DNA of 64,000 bases, taken from positions 1,099,485 through 1,163,484 of the forward strand of contig NZ_RCWY01000003.1 in NCBI RefSeq assembly GCF_003688625.1. Direction: 5' to 3'. Positions within the stretch are counted from its first letter, which is position 1; each line of letters opens with the position of its first letter. The stretch is from Sphingomonas sp. PP-CE-3A-406. GTDB taxonomy: Bacteria; Pseudomonadota; Alphaproteobacteria; Sphingomonadales; Sphingomonadaceae. Position numbers and translations under genes: made by a program. This document shows positions 45,821-54,912 of the stretch, piece by piece. The notes beneath the pieces were generated by a model. It saw only the letters and a program-made list of their open reading frames with translations, searched no databases and was not told the DNA's origin.

Positions 45821-47599
45821 TCAAACCGCGCGAGGCGTCCGCTTCGCCTTACGGATCCGAGGCTCCGCAATCATGTCCGCCGCCTTCTTGATCTCCTGCC
45901 GCAACTCATCCCGCTTCTCATGGATCGAAGCAATCACCGGCCCCATCGCCACCCCGAGATCGACCAGCACCGCCTCCGCCAGTTGCAACGAACTCTCCAG
46001 CGTCTCCGGCACCGCATCCGTAACACCAGCCCGGTACAACTCCGCCGCATGCGCCGTATCCCGAGCCCGCGCCACGATCGGCAAGTCCGGCGCCAGAGCC
46101 CGCACCCGTCGCGCCAGCCGCACCGTCAATACCGGGTCGTCCATCGTCAGGATCAACGCCTTGGCGGTATGCAGCTTCAGCCGATCCACCAGTTCCGGGC
46201 GCGCCACATCCCCGAACAATACCGGGTGTCCTTGAGCCCGCGCGGCCTCGACGGAATCGATATCCGCCTCCACGGCAACGTACTTCTGTCCGTGGACTGC
46301 CAGCATGTCCGCCACCATCCGGCCCACGCGACCAAAGCCGATCACGACGGTTCCCGGCCCATCGTCGTCGATCTCGATATCCCCGGCATCGGCACCCGAC
46401 CGGCTTTCGAGTTGACGCGAAACGGTGCGGCCGAGCTTTGCCAGCAGCGGCGTGATCGTCAGCCCGATCGCAGTGACGGTCTGCCAGAACGACGCGGTGG
46501 AGGGCAGGATCAACTGCGCCTGAGCGGCGGTCGCGAGCACGATCAGCGTCGTCTCGGAGGGGCTGCCCATCAGCAACCCCGTCTCCGCCGCAACGCCACG
46601 CCGCGAATTGGCGACGCGCAGGAACAGGAACGTCACGATCGCCTTGGTCGCCACCACGCCCGTCACCGCCAGCAGCAGCGACGGCCAGTTCTGCGCGATC
46701 AGCCGTAGGTCGAGACTCATGCCGACCGTGATCAGGAACACGCCGAGCGCGAGGCCCTTGAACGGCGCGGTGATGACCTCGACCTCGCTGTGATATTCGG
46801 TCTCGGCGATCAGCAACCCCGCCAGCAGCGCGCCGACGATCGGCGACAGCCCGGCTGCCGTTGTCGCGACGCTCGCGACGATCACCACCAGCAGCGACGC
46901 GGCCAGGAAGAGTTCGGGACTCTTGGTCCGCGCGGCCTGCCCGAACAGCCGGGGCAGGACGACCCGCCCGCCGATATACATCGCGACCACCGTCAGCCCG
47001 CCACGCAGCGCGACACCGGCGATGTTCGACCAGCCGTCGGCACTCGCTGTCGGCGCCAGCGCACCGAGCACGAAGATGATCGGGACGAGCGCCAGATCCT
47101 CGAACAACAGCATAGCGAACGCACCACGCCCGACCGCGCCGGTGGTGCCGACGAGCGGCAGGACCAAAGCGGTGGACGACAACGCGAGCGCAAACCCGAG
47201 CCCGATCGCGCCCGCCCATTCCTGGCCGATGAAGTGCAACGCCACGCCAATGATGAGCGCCGAGCCGATCAGTTCGGCGGCGCCGGTGCCGAACACGAGC
47301 TGCTTCATCGACCATAGTCGCTTGAACGAGAGCTCGAGGCCAATCGAGAACAGCAGCAGGATGATCCCGAACTCGGCGAACGGCTCAATCGACTCCGGGT
47401 TCGAGATCGTCAGGTAATAGAGCCAAGGCGCGGAGCCGGTGAGCGAACCCAATCCGGCGGGGCCGACCAGCAGGCCGACCAGGATGAAACCGATAACCGG
47501 GCTGACCCGGAACCGCGCGAACGCGGGAATGACGAGCCCGGCCGCGCCGAGAATGACGAGCGCGTCGCTGAAACCTTGATTGTCGAGCCGTAATGCCAT
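45821..47599 (-). CDS. Kef/YbaL-type monovalent cation:proton antiporter (CPA2 family)
   Basis: 592 residues. A 12-13 TM Na+/H+ exchanger domain (~10-390) with FRVSPVIGFILVGLLVGPAG, LLLFSIGLELSF, FALALSSTALVLPLVG and LLFEDLALVPIIFVLGAL (the ED pair of CPA2) is followed by a cytosolic TrkA-N/RCK domain (~420-545) with VVIGFGRVGRMVADML binding NAD(H) and VFGDVARPE-like LFGDVARPELVDRL. It exports K+ or Na+ in exchange for H+. No ancillary KefF/G gene is adjacent. Convergent with rutA. Confidence 0.92.
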   Translation of the reverse strand: MALRLDNQGFSDALVILGAAGLVIPAFARFRVSPVIGFILVGLLVGPAGLGSLTGSAPWLYYLTISNPESIEPFAEFGIILLLFSIGLELSFKRLWSMKQLVFGTGAAELIGSALIIGVALHFIGQEWAGAIGLGFALALSSTALVLPLVGTTGAVGRGAFAMLLFEDLALVPIIFVLGALAPTASADGWSNIAGVALRGGLTVVAMYIGGRVVLPRLFGQAARTKSPELFLAASLLVVIVASVATTAAGLSPIVGALLAGLLIAETEYHSEVEVITAPFKGLALGVFLITVGMSLDLRLIAQNWPSLLLAVTGVVATKAIVTFLFLRVANSRRGVAAETGLLMGSPSETTLIVLATAAQAQLILPSTASFWQTVTAIGLTITPLLAKLGRTVSRQLESRSGADAGDIEIDDDGPGTVVIGFGRVGRMVADMLAVHGQKYVAVEADIDSVEAARAQGHPVLFGDVARPELVDRLKLHTAKALILTMDDPVLTVRLARRVRALAPDLPIVARARDTAHAAELYRAGVTDAVPETLESSLQLAEAVLVDLGVAMGPVIASIHEKRDELRQEIKKAADMIAEPRIRKAKRTPRAV

Positions 47600-47700
47600 G
47601 CGTGCGACCTTAGGGGACGCATGACGGAATTGTCAGGAAGAAATACTGCGTAATCGAGAGGGGAGGGCGCCGGTAGATATTATCGCTTCGGACGATGCGC

Positions 47701-47807
47701 CCCCCCCGGCGAAGGCCGGGGCCCAATTGGTGAGGTCGCGGTAACTAAGCGCAGCGGTGATCAGCGACGTTGCCCAACTGGACCCCGGCCTTCGCCGGGG
47801 AGGGGGG
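47701..47807. repeat. Inverted repeat, family B (copy 4)
   Basis: CCCCCGGCGAAGGCCGGGGC ... CCCCGGCCTTCGCCGGGGAGG with CCCAATTGG / CCCAACTGG boxes, between icd and the antiporter gene. Confidence 0.75.
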
Positions 47808-47854
47808 CGCAGGATAGCCAAGCACGAACCCGAAGGCGCATGCTCGATTAGGTA

Positions 47855-47882
47855 GCCCCGCTTCCGTTGCCGAAAGCGGGGC
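47855..47882 (-). terminator. Hairpin after icd, probable terminator
   Basis: A 9-bp perfect stem (GCCCCGCTT at 47855-47863 with AAGCGGGGC at 47874-47882) and a 10-base loop start 6 bases past the icd stop. No long T tract follows on the minus strand. Confidence 0.55.
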
Positions 47883-47888
47883 GCCAGG

Positions 47889-49109
47889 TCAGGCCCAGTT
47901 GGCCATTTCCGTCTCGAGGTTGGACCGCACCTGCTCGAAGAACTGCTCGGTCGTCATCCAGGGCTGGTCGGGGCCGATCAGGATCGCGAGATCCTTGGTC
48001 ATGTGGCCGTTCTCGACCGTCTGGACGCAGACGCGCTCGAGCGTCTCGGCGAACTTGGTGACGTCGGGCGTATCGTCGAACTTGCCGCGATACTTGAGGC
48101 CACCGGTCCACGCGAATATCGACGCGATCGGGTTGGTCGAGGTCGCCTTGCCCTGCTCGTGCATGCGGAAGTGACGCGTGACGGTGCCGTGCGCCGCCTC
48201 GGCCTCGACGGTCTTGCCGTCCGGGGTCAGCAGGATCGAGGTCATCAGGCCGAGCGAGCCGAAGCCCTGTGCGACCTGGTCCGACTGGACGTCGCCGTCA
48301 TAGTTCTTGCAGGCCCAGACGAACTCGCCGTTCCACTTCAGCGCCGATGCGACCATGTCGTCGATCAGGCGATGCTCGTAGACGATGCCGGCTTCCTTGA
48401 ACTTGTCCTTGAACTCGGCCTCGAACACCTCGGCGAACAGGTCCTTGAAGCGGCCGTCATAGGCCTTGAGGATCGTGTTCTTGGTCGACAGGTACACCGG
48501 CCACTTGAGGTTGAGGCCGTAATGCATCGAGGCGCGCGCGAAATCGCGGATCGAATCGTCGAGGTTGTACATCGCCATCGCGACGCCGGCCGACGGGAAC
48601 TGGAACACCTCGCGGTCGATGACCGTGCCGTCGTCGCCTTCGAACACGAGGCGCAGCTTGCCGGGGCCGGGGACCAGATAGTCGGTCGCGCGGTACTGAT
48701 CGCCGAATGCGTGACGGCCGACGACGATCGGGTGCGTCCAGCCCGGGATCAGGCGCGGAACGTTCTTGATCACGATCGGCTCGCGGAAGATGGTGCCGCC
48801 GAGGATGTTGCGGATCGTGCCGTTCGGCGACTTCCACATCTTCTTCAGGCCGAACTCGGTCACGCGCTGCTCGTCGGGGGTGATCGTCGCGCACTTCACC
48901 GCGACACCGTGCTTCTGCGTGGCGAGCGCGCTGTCGATCGTGACCTGGTCGTCGGTCGCGTCGCGATGCTCGACGCCGAGATCGTAATAATCGAGCTGGA
49001 TGTCGAGATACGGCTTGATCAGGCGCTCGCGGATCCATTCCCAGATGATCCGCGTCATCTCGTCGCCGTCGATCTCCACGATCGGATTCTTTACCTTGAT
49101 CTTCGCCAT
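47889..49109 (-). CDS. icd: NADP-dependent isocitrate dehydrogenase
   Basis: TCA-cycle enzyme converting isocitrate to 2-oxoglutarate with NADPH formation. 406 residues, length and sequence of the homodimeric eukaryote-like subfamily: MAKIKVKNPIVEIDGDEMTR, WKSPNGTIRNILGGTIFREP (substrate-binding Ser/Asn/Arg), YDGRFKDLFAEVF, NYDGDVQSDQVAQGFGSLGL (metal-binding Asp pair) and EAEAAHGTVTRHFR (NADP-binding). Monocistronic with a hairpin behind it; divergent from psd. Confidence 0.97.
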   Translation of the reverse strand: MAKIKVKNPIVEIDGDEMTRIIWEWIRERLIKPYLDIQLDYYDLGVEHRDATDDQVTIDSALATQKHGVAVKCATITPDEQRVTEFGLKKMWKSPNGTIRNILGGTIFREPIVIKNVPRLIPGWTHPIVVGRHAFGDQYRATDYLVPGPGKLRLVFEGDDGTVIDREVFQFPSAGVAMAMYNLDDSIRDFARASMHYGLNLKWPVYLSTKNTILKAYDGRFKDLFAEVFEAEFKDKFKEAGIVYEHRLIDDMVASALKWNGEFVWACKNYDGDVQSDQVAQGFGSLGLMTSILLTPDGKTVEAEAAHGTVTRHFRMHEQGKATSTNPIASIFAWTGGLKYRGKFDDTPDVTKFAETLERVCVQTVENGHMTKDLAILIGPDQPWMTTEQFFEQVRSNLETEMANWA

Positions 49110-49251
49110 ATCCGGGTCCTTCGGGGGAGGGGTTTGGGGAGCGTCTAGGGGAGCATGCCGCAGCGATCAACCACTGGCCAACCGTTGGTGCTGCAAGGAA
49201 AAGCCGGTTCATCGTTGTATCGCGCGTCCTGCACGGATAGACCCGCAGGTT

Positions 49252-49980
49252 ATGGCATCGCTCGACAAGCCGCCCGTCACGACCTCCACGGTCAAATGGC
49301 GATTTCCCGCAGTCCATCCGGAGGGCCACAAATACGTCGCGATCGCGACCGGCATCACGCTGCTGCTGACGATTCTCAGCCACGTGCTGTTCTGGCCGAT
49401 GGTCGGCGTCGTGATCTGGGTCGCGACGTTCTTCCGCGATCCGATCCGCACCACCCCACAAGGTGAAGGCCTGATCGTCGCCCCCGCAGACGGGCTGATC
49501 ACGATGATCCAGCGCGTGCCGATCCCCCGCGAACTCGCCGGCGAGAACGGCCTCGGCGATGCACCGCTTGTGCGCGTGTCGATCTTCATGTCGGTGTTCG
49601 ACGTGCACATCAATCGTACGCCTGTCGCGGGAACGGTTCGACAGGTGGTCTACATTTCGGGCAAGTTTCTCAACGCCGACCTCGACAAGGCGAGCGACGA
49701 GAACGAGCGCCAGCATTTCGTCGTTGAAGATCGCAACGGCATGCGGATCGGCTTCACGCAGATCGCCGGCCTGGTCGCGCGCCGCATCCTCGGCTTTGTG
49801 AAGGCCGGGGACATGGTCGCGGTCGGCCAGCGCATCGGCCTGATCCGGTTCGGCAGCCGAGTCGACGTGTACCTGCCGGATCATGTCGTCCCGCAGGTAT
49901 GTCTTGGTCAGCGCAGCATCGCGGGCGAGACCGTGCTTGGTCGCGTCGGTGGCGTTCCGGTGGGTGGTATCGCCCAGTGA
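49252..49980 (+). CDS. psd: Phosphatidylserine decarboxylase proenzyme
   Basis: Converts phosphatidylserine to phosphatidylethanolamine at the inner membrane. 242 residues, the short form found in alphaproteobacteria: TM segment ~28-52 (YVAIATGITLLLTILSHVLF), FFRDPIRTTPQGEGLIVAPADGLI, SIFMSVFDVHINRTPVAG, and the self-cleavage Gly-Ser in RFGSRVDVYLP (~residue 203) where the pyruvoyl group forms. Start ATG at 49252. Its stop overlaps the pssA start (GTGA), the standard psd-pssA pair. Confidence 0.95.
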   Translation: MASLDKPPVTTSTVKWRFPAVHPEGHKYVAIATGITLLLTILSHVLFWPMVGVVIWVATFFRDPIRTTPQGEGLIVAPADGLITMIQRVPIPRELAGENGLGDAPLVRVSIFMSVFDVHINRTPVAGTVRQVVYISGKFLNADLDKASDENERQHFVVEDRNGMRIGFTQIAGLVARRILGFVKAGDMVAVGQRIGLIRFGSRVDVYLPDHVVPQVCLGQRSIAGETVLGRVGGVPVGGIAQ

Positions 49981-50837
49981 TCGATCGCGACGGGATCGAT
50001 GACGACTCAACCGATTCGATCGAAGAGCGAGGCCGGGGGCGGTTCGGTCGCACGCGTCGTGCACCGCGCGGACTTCCCCTGCGCGCTGTCGCTCCCAACG
50101 CCGTTACCGCGCTAGCCCTGTGTTCAGGCCTGAGTGGCGTGCGGTTCGCGATCGGCGGGCAGTGGGAAAGCGCCGTCGCGATGATCATGGTCGCGGGCGT
50201 GCTCGACGGCCTGGACGGTCGGATCGCCCGGATGCTGCACGGTGAAAGCCGGTTCGGTGCCGAGCTCGATTCGCTGTCCGACGCGATCTCGTTCGGCGTC
50301 GCGCCTGCGTTGATCGTCTATCTCTGGTCGCTCACAGCCTTGCCGCGCATCGGCTGGATCTGCTCGCTGATCCTCGCCGTGTTCTGCGCGCTGCGTCTTG
50401 CCCGCTTCAACGCCAAGATCGACGAGAGCCACCAGCCGCACAAGTCGGCGGGCTTTCTAACCGGCGTCCCGGCTCCCGCCGGCGCCGGACTCGCGCTGAT
50501 GCCGATGTTCTTCTGGTTCTGGACCGACGAACCCAAGTTCGCGTCGCCGTATTTCGTGGCACCCTGGGTTGCGTTCGTCGCGCTGCTCATGGTGTCGAGT
50601 ATCGCGACCTATTCGTGGAGTTCGGTCAAACTCCGCAGCAACATCCGGTTCGAGGCCATCGCGCTCGTCGTACTGCTCGGCGCCGCGATCGTGAGCGCGC
50701 CGTGGCATACGCTCAGCATCATCTGCGTGCTGTACCTGCTCTCTATGCCGTTCAGCATCGCGAGCTACGCCAAGATCAGGCGGCAGCGTTCCAGCGGCGG
50801 GCGGGCACCGGAGCCGACGTCGAAGCCCAGCGCCTGA
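49977..50837 (+). CDS. pssA: CDP-diacylglycerol-serine O-phosphatidyltransferase
   Basis: Makes phosphatidylserine from CDP-diacylglycerol and serine, the substrate of the preceding decarboxylase. 286 residues from GTG 49977, which overlaps the psd stop. The CDP-alcohol phosphotransferase signature DG-x2-AR-x8-G-x3-D-x3-D is present as DGLDGRIARMLHGESRFGAE continuing LDSLSD (~82-107). Six to eight TM segments follow. The basic N-terminal ~40 residues are cytosolic. The 3' end overlaps a convergent small gene by ~60 bases. Confidence 0.94.
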   Translation: MIDRDGIDDDSTDSIEERGRGRFGRTRRAPRGLPLRAVAPNAVTALALCSGLSGVRFAIGGQWESAVAMIMVAGVLDGLDGRIARMLHGESRFGAELDSLSDAISFGVAPALIVYLWSLTALPRIGWICSLILAVFCALRLARFNAKIDESHQPHKSAGFLTGVPAPAGAGLALMPMFFWFWTDEPKFASPYFVAPWVAFVALLMVSSIATYSWSSVKLRSNIRFEAIALVVLLGAAIVSAPWHTLSIICVLYLLSMPFSIASYAKIRRQRSSGGRAPEPTSKPSA

Positions 50838-51009
50838 CCGCGATCCGGCGCTCCGCAACGGCCAGCGTGCGGAGCGGCTGGAACGCGGGTTCGACGTTGC
50901 CCATCGCGAGACGGACGATACGGTCCCACTGCGGCGCGATCGACGAGACGATCATCATGCCCGCGACCGCGAATGCACCAGCAAAAACCATGAAGCTCAG
51001 AACCAACAT
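50776..51009 (-). CDS. Small single-TM membrane protein, unknown function
   Basis: 77 residues from ATG 51009. AGGAAGG lies 8 bases upstream, a strong ribosome site. N-terminal TM segment MLVLSFMVFAGAFAVAGMMI, then a soluble tail (SSIAPQWDRIVRLAMGNVEP) with several Arg/Ala residues. Its 3' end overlaps pssA in antisense by 62 bases. The composition and start context argue for a real gene; no family recognised. Confidence 0.55.
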   Translation of the reverse strand: MLVLSFMVFAGAFAVAGMMIVSSIAPQWDRIVRLAMGNVEPAFQPLRTLAVAERRIAVRRWASTSAPVPARRWNAAA

Positions 51010-51334
51010 CACGTCCGCCTTCCTATGAGTTGCGAACAAATTCTTAATATTCGCAAACACTTGGTCAGAAACATCGTTCCATTCGTCGCATTTCGAATCC
51101 CGTCCTGCCGGGGTGATTCCGCGCCGAGTCGAACATCTGTTCCCCTCTGAGCCCTTTATGTTCTCATTGCGTTCCATGAGTCAAGCGGGGCGTTGAGGAT
51201 TGCTTTTCAACGAGCGCCCGGTTAAGGGCCGCGCCTCTAACCCCGCATGGGAGGCATCATAGCCCGGTGCGTCACGGTCATTCGGCCACGACGTCATCCG
51301 CTTCCCAGAGGCACAACCGGAAGGATATATCCCT
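51010..51334. other. rpsB upstream region and leader
   Basis: 325 bases between the small membrane gene and rpsB, divergent. A possible promoter is TTGCTT (51200-51205), 17 bases, TAAGGG (51223-51228), which would give a ~100-base leader. CCGGAAGG at 51318-51325 is the rpsB ribosome site. No leader structure was proven. Confidence 0.4.
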
Positions 51335-52189
51335 ATGGCGGCTCCAGTCGTCTCCATGCAGCAGCTCATCGAAACGGGCGCGCATTTCGGCCACCAGACT
51401 CATCGGTGGAACCCCAAGATGAAGCCTTACATCTTCGGTGATCGTAACGGCGTCCACATCCTCGACCTTTCGCAGACCGTGCCGCTGTTCGCGCGCGCGC
51501 TCGAATTTGTCTCGTCGGCGGTTGCCGGTGGTGGCAAGGTCCTGTTCGTCGGCACCAAGCGCCAGGCGCAGGATCCCGTCGCGGACGCAGCGCGTCGTTC
51601 GGGCCAGCACTTCGTCAACCATCGCTGGTTGGGCGGCATGCTCACCAACTGGAAGACCATCTCGGGTTCGATCAAGCGTCTCAAGACGCTCGAGGAAATG
51701 CTGTCGGGCGACACGGTCGGCCTGACCAAGAAGGAAGTCCTTCAGCTCACCCGCGAGAAGGACAAGCTCGAGCTTTCGCTCGGCGGCATCCGCGACATGG
51801 GCGGCATTCCCGACGTGATGTTCGTGATCGACGCGAACAAGGAAGAGCTGGCGATCAAGGAAGCCAACACGCTGGGTATTCCCGTCGTCGCGATCCTCGA
51901 TTCGAACGTGTCGCCGGACGGCATCGCCTTCCCGGTTCCCGCGAACGACGACGCAGCCCGCGCCATCCGCCTGTACTGCGAGGCGATCGCGATCGCAGCG
52001 ACGCGCGGCGGCCAGGAGCAGCAGCGCCGCACCGGTGCCGACATCGGCGCGATGGTCGAGCCGCCGAAGGAAGAGGCACTGAGCGCAGAGCCCGTCGTCG
52101 AGGCAACAGCCGACACGGCACAGGCAACCGCGAATGCCGATACCGCTGCAGAATTCGCAGCCGAGGGTGAGCGCCAGATCGACGCATAA
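51335..52189 (+). CDS. rpsB: 30S ribosomal protein S2
   Basis: 284 residues. Typical S2: MQQLIETGAHFGHQTHRWNP, GGKVLFVGTKRQAQDPV, VNHRWLGGMLTNWKTISGSI and DVMFVIDANKEELAIKEANT. A ~45-residue Ala/Glu-rich C-terminal extension (after QQRRTGADIGAMV) is common in alphaproteobacteria. First gene of the rpsB-tsf-pyrH-frr-uppS-cdsA-dxr-rseP-bamA-skp-fabZ series. Confidence 0.98.
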   Translation: MAAPVVSMQQLIETGAHFGHQTHRWNPKMKPYIFGDRNGVHILDLSQTVPLFARALEFVSSAVAGGGKVLFVGTKRQAQDPVADAARRSGQHFVNHRWLGGMLTNWKTISGSIKRLKTLEEMLSGDTVGLTKKEVLQLTREKDKLELSLGGIRDMGGIPDVMFVIDANKEELAIKEANTLGIPVVAILDSNVSPDGIAFPVPANDDAARAIRLYCEAIAIAATRGGQEQQRRTGADIGAMVEPPKEEALSAEPVVEATADTAQATANADTAAEFAAEGERQIDA

Positions 52190-52278
52190 GCGTCGTCGCC
52201 GAACCGTCATGCGGGCGGGGTAGGGCGAAAGCTCTGCCTCGCCCGCAACCATATTCAGACCTAAAAAGGATTAGAGAC

Positions 52279-53211
52279 ATGGCCGATATCACGGCAGCGA
52301 TGGTCAAGGATCTGCGCGAGAAGAGCGGCGCGGGCATGATGGATTGCAAGAAGGCGCTGAGCGAGAACGCCGGCGACATGGAGCAGGCAATGGATTGGCT
52401 GCGTACCAAGGGGCTCGCAGCCGCCGCCAAGAAGTCCAGCCGTACCGCGGCCGAGGGTCTGGTCGGCGTCGCCGTGTCGGGCACCAAGGGCGCAGCGGTC
52501 GAAGTGAACTCGGAGACCGATTTCGTCGCGAAGAACGACCAGTTCCAGTCGTTCGTCCGTGACGTCACGCAGATCGCGCTCGCAACCGGTGGCGACATCG
52601 AGGCGCTGAAGTCGCAGGCGATGCCATCGGGCAAGACCGTCGAGGAAGTCCTGACGAACAACGTCGCGACGATCGGCGAGAACCAGTCGCTGCGCCGCTC
52701 GCGCACGCTGGAAGTCAGCAAGGGTGCGGTCGTTCCGTACATCCATAATGCAGCGGCCCCCGGCCTCGGCAAGATCGGCGTGCTCGTCGCGCTCGAGTCG
52801 GAGGCTTCGGACGAGGTTCTCCAGGCGCTCGGCAAGCAGCTCGCGATGCACATCGCAGCCGCTTTCCCGAAGGCGCTGAACGAGGCCGACCTCGACGAGT
52901 CCGAGATCGAGCGCGAGCGCGCGATCGCGACCGAGAAGGCTGCCGAGTCGGGCAAGCCTGCCGACATCATCGCCAAGATGGTCGAGGGCGGCATCGCCAA
53001 GTACCGCAAGGAGCATGCTCTGGTCAGCCAGCTGTTCGTGATGGACGGCAAGACCAAGATCTCCGACGTCGTCGCCAAGGCCGGCAAGGACGCGGGCGCA
53101 GAGATCAAGCTGGTGGACTATGTCCGCTTCCAGCTGGGCGAAGGCATCGAGAAGGAGCAGTCCGACTTCGCAGCCGAGGTTGCTGCTGCTTCGGGCGTGC
53201 CCCAGGCGTAA
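52279..53211 (+). CDS. tsf: Elongation factor Ts
   Basis: Guanine-nucleotide exchange factor for EF-Tu, 310 residues. N-terminal UBA-like domain VKDLREKSGAGMMDCKKALS, the TDFVAKNDQF motif (~80-90) that contacts EF-Tu, and the dimerisation/core subdomains to ~295. 89 bases after rpsB, so the same operon is likely. A family D repeat follows its stop. Confidence 0.98.
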   Translation: MADITAAMVKDLREKSGAGMMDCKKALSENAGDMEQAMDWLRTKGLAAAAKKSSRTAAEGLVGVAVSGTKGAAVEVNSETDFVAKNDQFQSFVRDVTQIALATGGDIEALKSQAMPSGKTVEEVLTNNVATIGENQSLRRSRTLEVSKGAVVPYIHNAAAPGLGKIGVLVALESEASDEVLQALGKQLAMHIAAAFPKALNEADLDESEIERERAIATEKAAESGKPADIIAKMVEGGIAKYRKEHALVSQLFVMDGKTKISDVVAKAGKDAGAEIKLVDYVRFQLGEGIEKEQSDFAAEVAAASGVPQA

Positions 53212-53220
53212 GCTGACTTC

Positions 53221-53359
53221 CTCCCTCGCCCCTCCGGGGAGAGGGAAGGGGCCCGCTCGGCTCTTGTCGAGTGGGAAGGGTGAGGGGAGTGATTAGGTCT
53301 CGAACCTCACGCCCCCTCATCCGGCCCTGCCGGGCCACCTTCTCCCCGAGGGGAGAAGG
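53221..53359. repeat. Palindromic element, family D (copy 3)
   Basis: Composite with CCTCCGGGGAGAGG and GGGTGAGGGG at the left and CCCCTCATCC ... TTCTCCCCGAGGGGAGAAGG at the right, longer than the copy at 8700. Confidence 0.7.
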
Positions 53360-53385
53360 ATAGCGGGGCAGCCTTGGTGCTGCTT

Positions 53386-53480
53386 CGTCATCCCCGCGTA
53401 GGCGGAGATCCATAAACTCCGGCGCCGGTGATCCATCGAGCCGCTAGCCAGTATGGGTTCCCGCCTCCGCGGGAATGACG
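53386..53480. repeat. 95-bp inverted repeat related to families A and C
   Basis: Ends CGTCATCCCCGCGTAGGCGG and CCGCCTCCGCGGGAATGACG pair almost fully. The core is unrelated to the other copies. Confidence 0.65.
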
Positions 53481-53624
53481 ATCGTTCTCCGTTGCGCGCT
53501 TCTGCGAACGAGGATTTCCCGTCTCATCTCCACCCAGTTTCGATGCACGCGCCGCACAGCGCTTCACATCCCGGGCCTCGCCGCCTAAGGTCCGCGCCGC
53601 CCCGCCAATCACAATTCGAGATTT

Positions 53625-54353
53625 ATGACGCCTCCGCGCTACAACCGTATCCTGCTGAAACTGTCGGGCGAAGTCCTGATGGGCACCTCCGGCCTGTCGA
53701 TCGACACCGAGGTTACCGCGCGCGTCGCGCAGGAGATCGCCGACATCAAGGCCCGAGGCTACGAGATCTGCATCGTCGTCGGTGGTGGCAACATCTTCCG
53801 CGGCATGGCGGGGGCGGCACGCGGCATGGACCGCGCGACCGGCGATTACATGGGCATGCTCGCGACCGTGATGAACGCGCTCGCCGTGCAGAACGCGCTG
53901 GAGCAGATCGGCGTCGACACGCGCGTCCAGTCGGCGATCCCGATGGCGTCGGTGTGCGAGCCATTCATCCGCCGCCGCGCCGAGCGTCACCTCGAAAAGG
54001 GCCGCGTCGTGATCTTCGCGGCAGGCGTCGGTAGCCCCTATTTCACCACTGATTCGGGCGCCGCGCTGCGTGCTGCCGAGATGAAGTGCGATGCGCTGTT
54101 CAAGGGTACCTCGGTCGACGGCGTCTACAACGCCGACCCGAAGACGCATCCCGACGCGGTGCGTTACGAAACGGTATCGTACAGCCGCGTGCTGTCTGAC
54201 GACCTCAAGGTCATGGACGCGAGCGCGATCGCGCTGTGCCGCGACAACAACATCCCGATCGTCGTCTTCAACATCCGCGAGCCCGGCAATCTCGCCGCGG
54301 TCCTAGCGGGTGATGGCGTGTCGACGATCGTCCAGAACGAGCAGGAGCTTTAA
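53625..54353 (+). CDS. pyrH: UMP kinase
   Basis: Hexameric amino-acid-kinase-fold enzyme phosphorylating UMP to UDP. 242 residues: NRILLKLSGEVLMG, IVVGGGNIFRGMAGAARGMD, MGMLATVMNALAVQNAL, FAAGVGSPYFTTDSGAALRA and VDGVYNADPKTHPDA are all conserved. Start ATG 53625. It is followed by frr after one base, an almost universal pair. Confidence 0.98.
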   Translation: MTPPRYNRILLKLSGEVLMGTSGLSIDTEVTARVAQEIADIKARGYEICIVVGGGNIFRGMAGAARGMDRATGDYMGMLATVMNALAVQNALEQIGVDTRVQSAIPMASVCEPFIRRRAERHLEKGRVVIFAAGVGSPYFTTDSGAALRAAEMKCDALFKGTSVDGVYNADPKTHPDAVRYETVSYSRVLSDDLKVMDASAIALCRDNNIPIVVFNIREPGNLAAVLAGDGVSTIVQNEQEL

Positions 54354-54354
54354 G

Positions 54355-54912
54355 ATGGCTGCATACGACAAGACCGACCTCGAACGCCGCATGGCGGGTG
54401 CCGTCGAAGCGCTGAAGAGCGATCTCGCCGGCCTGCGCACGGGTCGCGCGTCGACCGCTTTGCTCGATCCGGTGATGGTGACGGTGTACGGGTCGTCGAT
54501 GCCGCTGAACCAGGTCGCGACCGTGTCGGCGCCCGAGCCGCGGATGCTGTCGGTGCAGGTCTGGGACAAGTCGAACGTCGGCCCGACCGACAAGGCGATC
54601 CGTTCGGCCGGCCTCGGGCTCAACCCGATCGTTGACGGCCAGACGCTGCGCCTGCCGATCCCCGACCTGACCGAGGAGCGCCGCAAGGAGCTCGCCAAGC
54701 TCGCCGGCCAGTATGCCGAGAAGGCGCGCATCGCGGTCCGCAACGTCCGCCGCGACGGGATGGATTCGCTCAAGGTTGACGAGAAGAAGGGCGTGTTCGG
54801 CGAGGACGAGCGCAAGCGTCACGAAACCGAAGTCCAGAAGCTGACCGATAGCATCATCGCCGAGCTCGATGCGACCGCGACCGCCAAGGAAAAGGAAATC
54901 CTGGGCAAGTGA
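54355..54912 (+). CDS. frr: Ribosome recycling factor
   Basis: 185 residues. Start at 54355 (MAAYDKTDLERRMAGAVEAL); an open extension upstream lies inside pyrH and is rejected. Conserved LRTGRASTALLDPVMVTVYG, VQVWDKSNVGPTDKAIRSAG, and the C-terminal helix with DEKKGVFGEDERKRHETEVQ. Splits post-termination ribosomes with EF-G. The uppS start overlaps its stop by 4 bases (GTGA). Confidence 0.97.
   Translation: MAAYDKTDLERRMAGAVEALKSDLAGLRTGRASTALLDPVMVTVYGSSMPLNQVATVSAPEPRMLSVQVWDKSNVGPTDKAIRSAGLGLNPIVDGQTLRLPIPDLTEERRKELAKLAGQYAEKARIAVRNVRRDGMDSLKVDEKKGVFGEDERKRHETEVQKLTDSIIAELDATATAKEKEILGK

Larger units (their letters stand above)
53212..53624. other. Gap between tsf and pyrH with two palindromic elements
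   Basis: 413 bases. It holds a family D composite (53221-53359) and a second inverted repeat (53386-53480), then ~140 bases of plain sequence that may contain a pyrH promoter. No gene seen. Confidence 0.6.
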
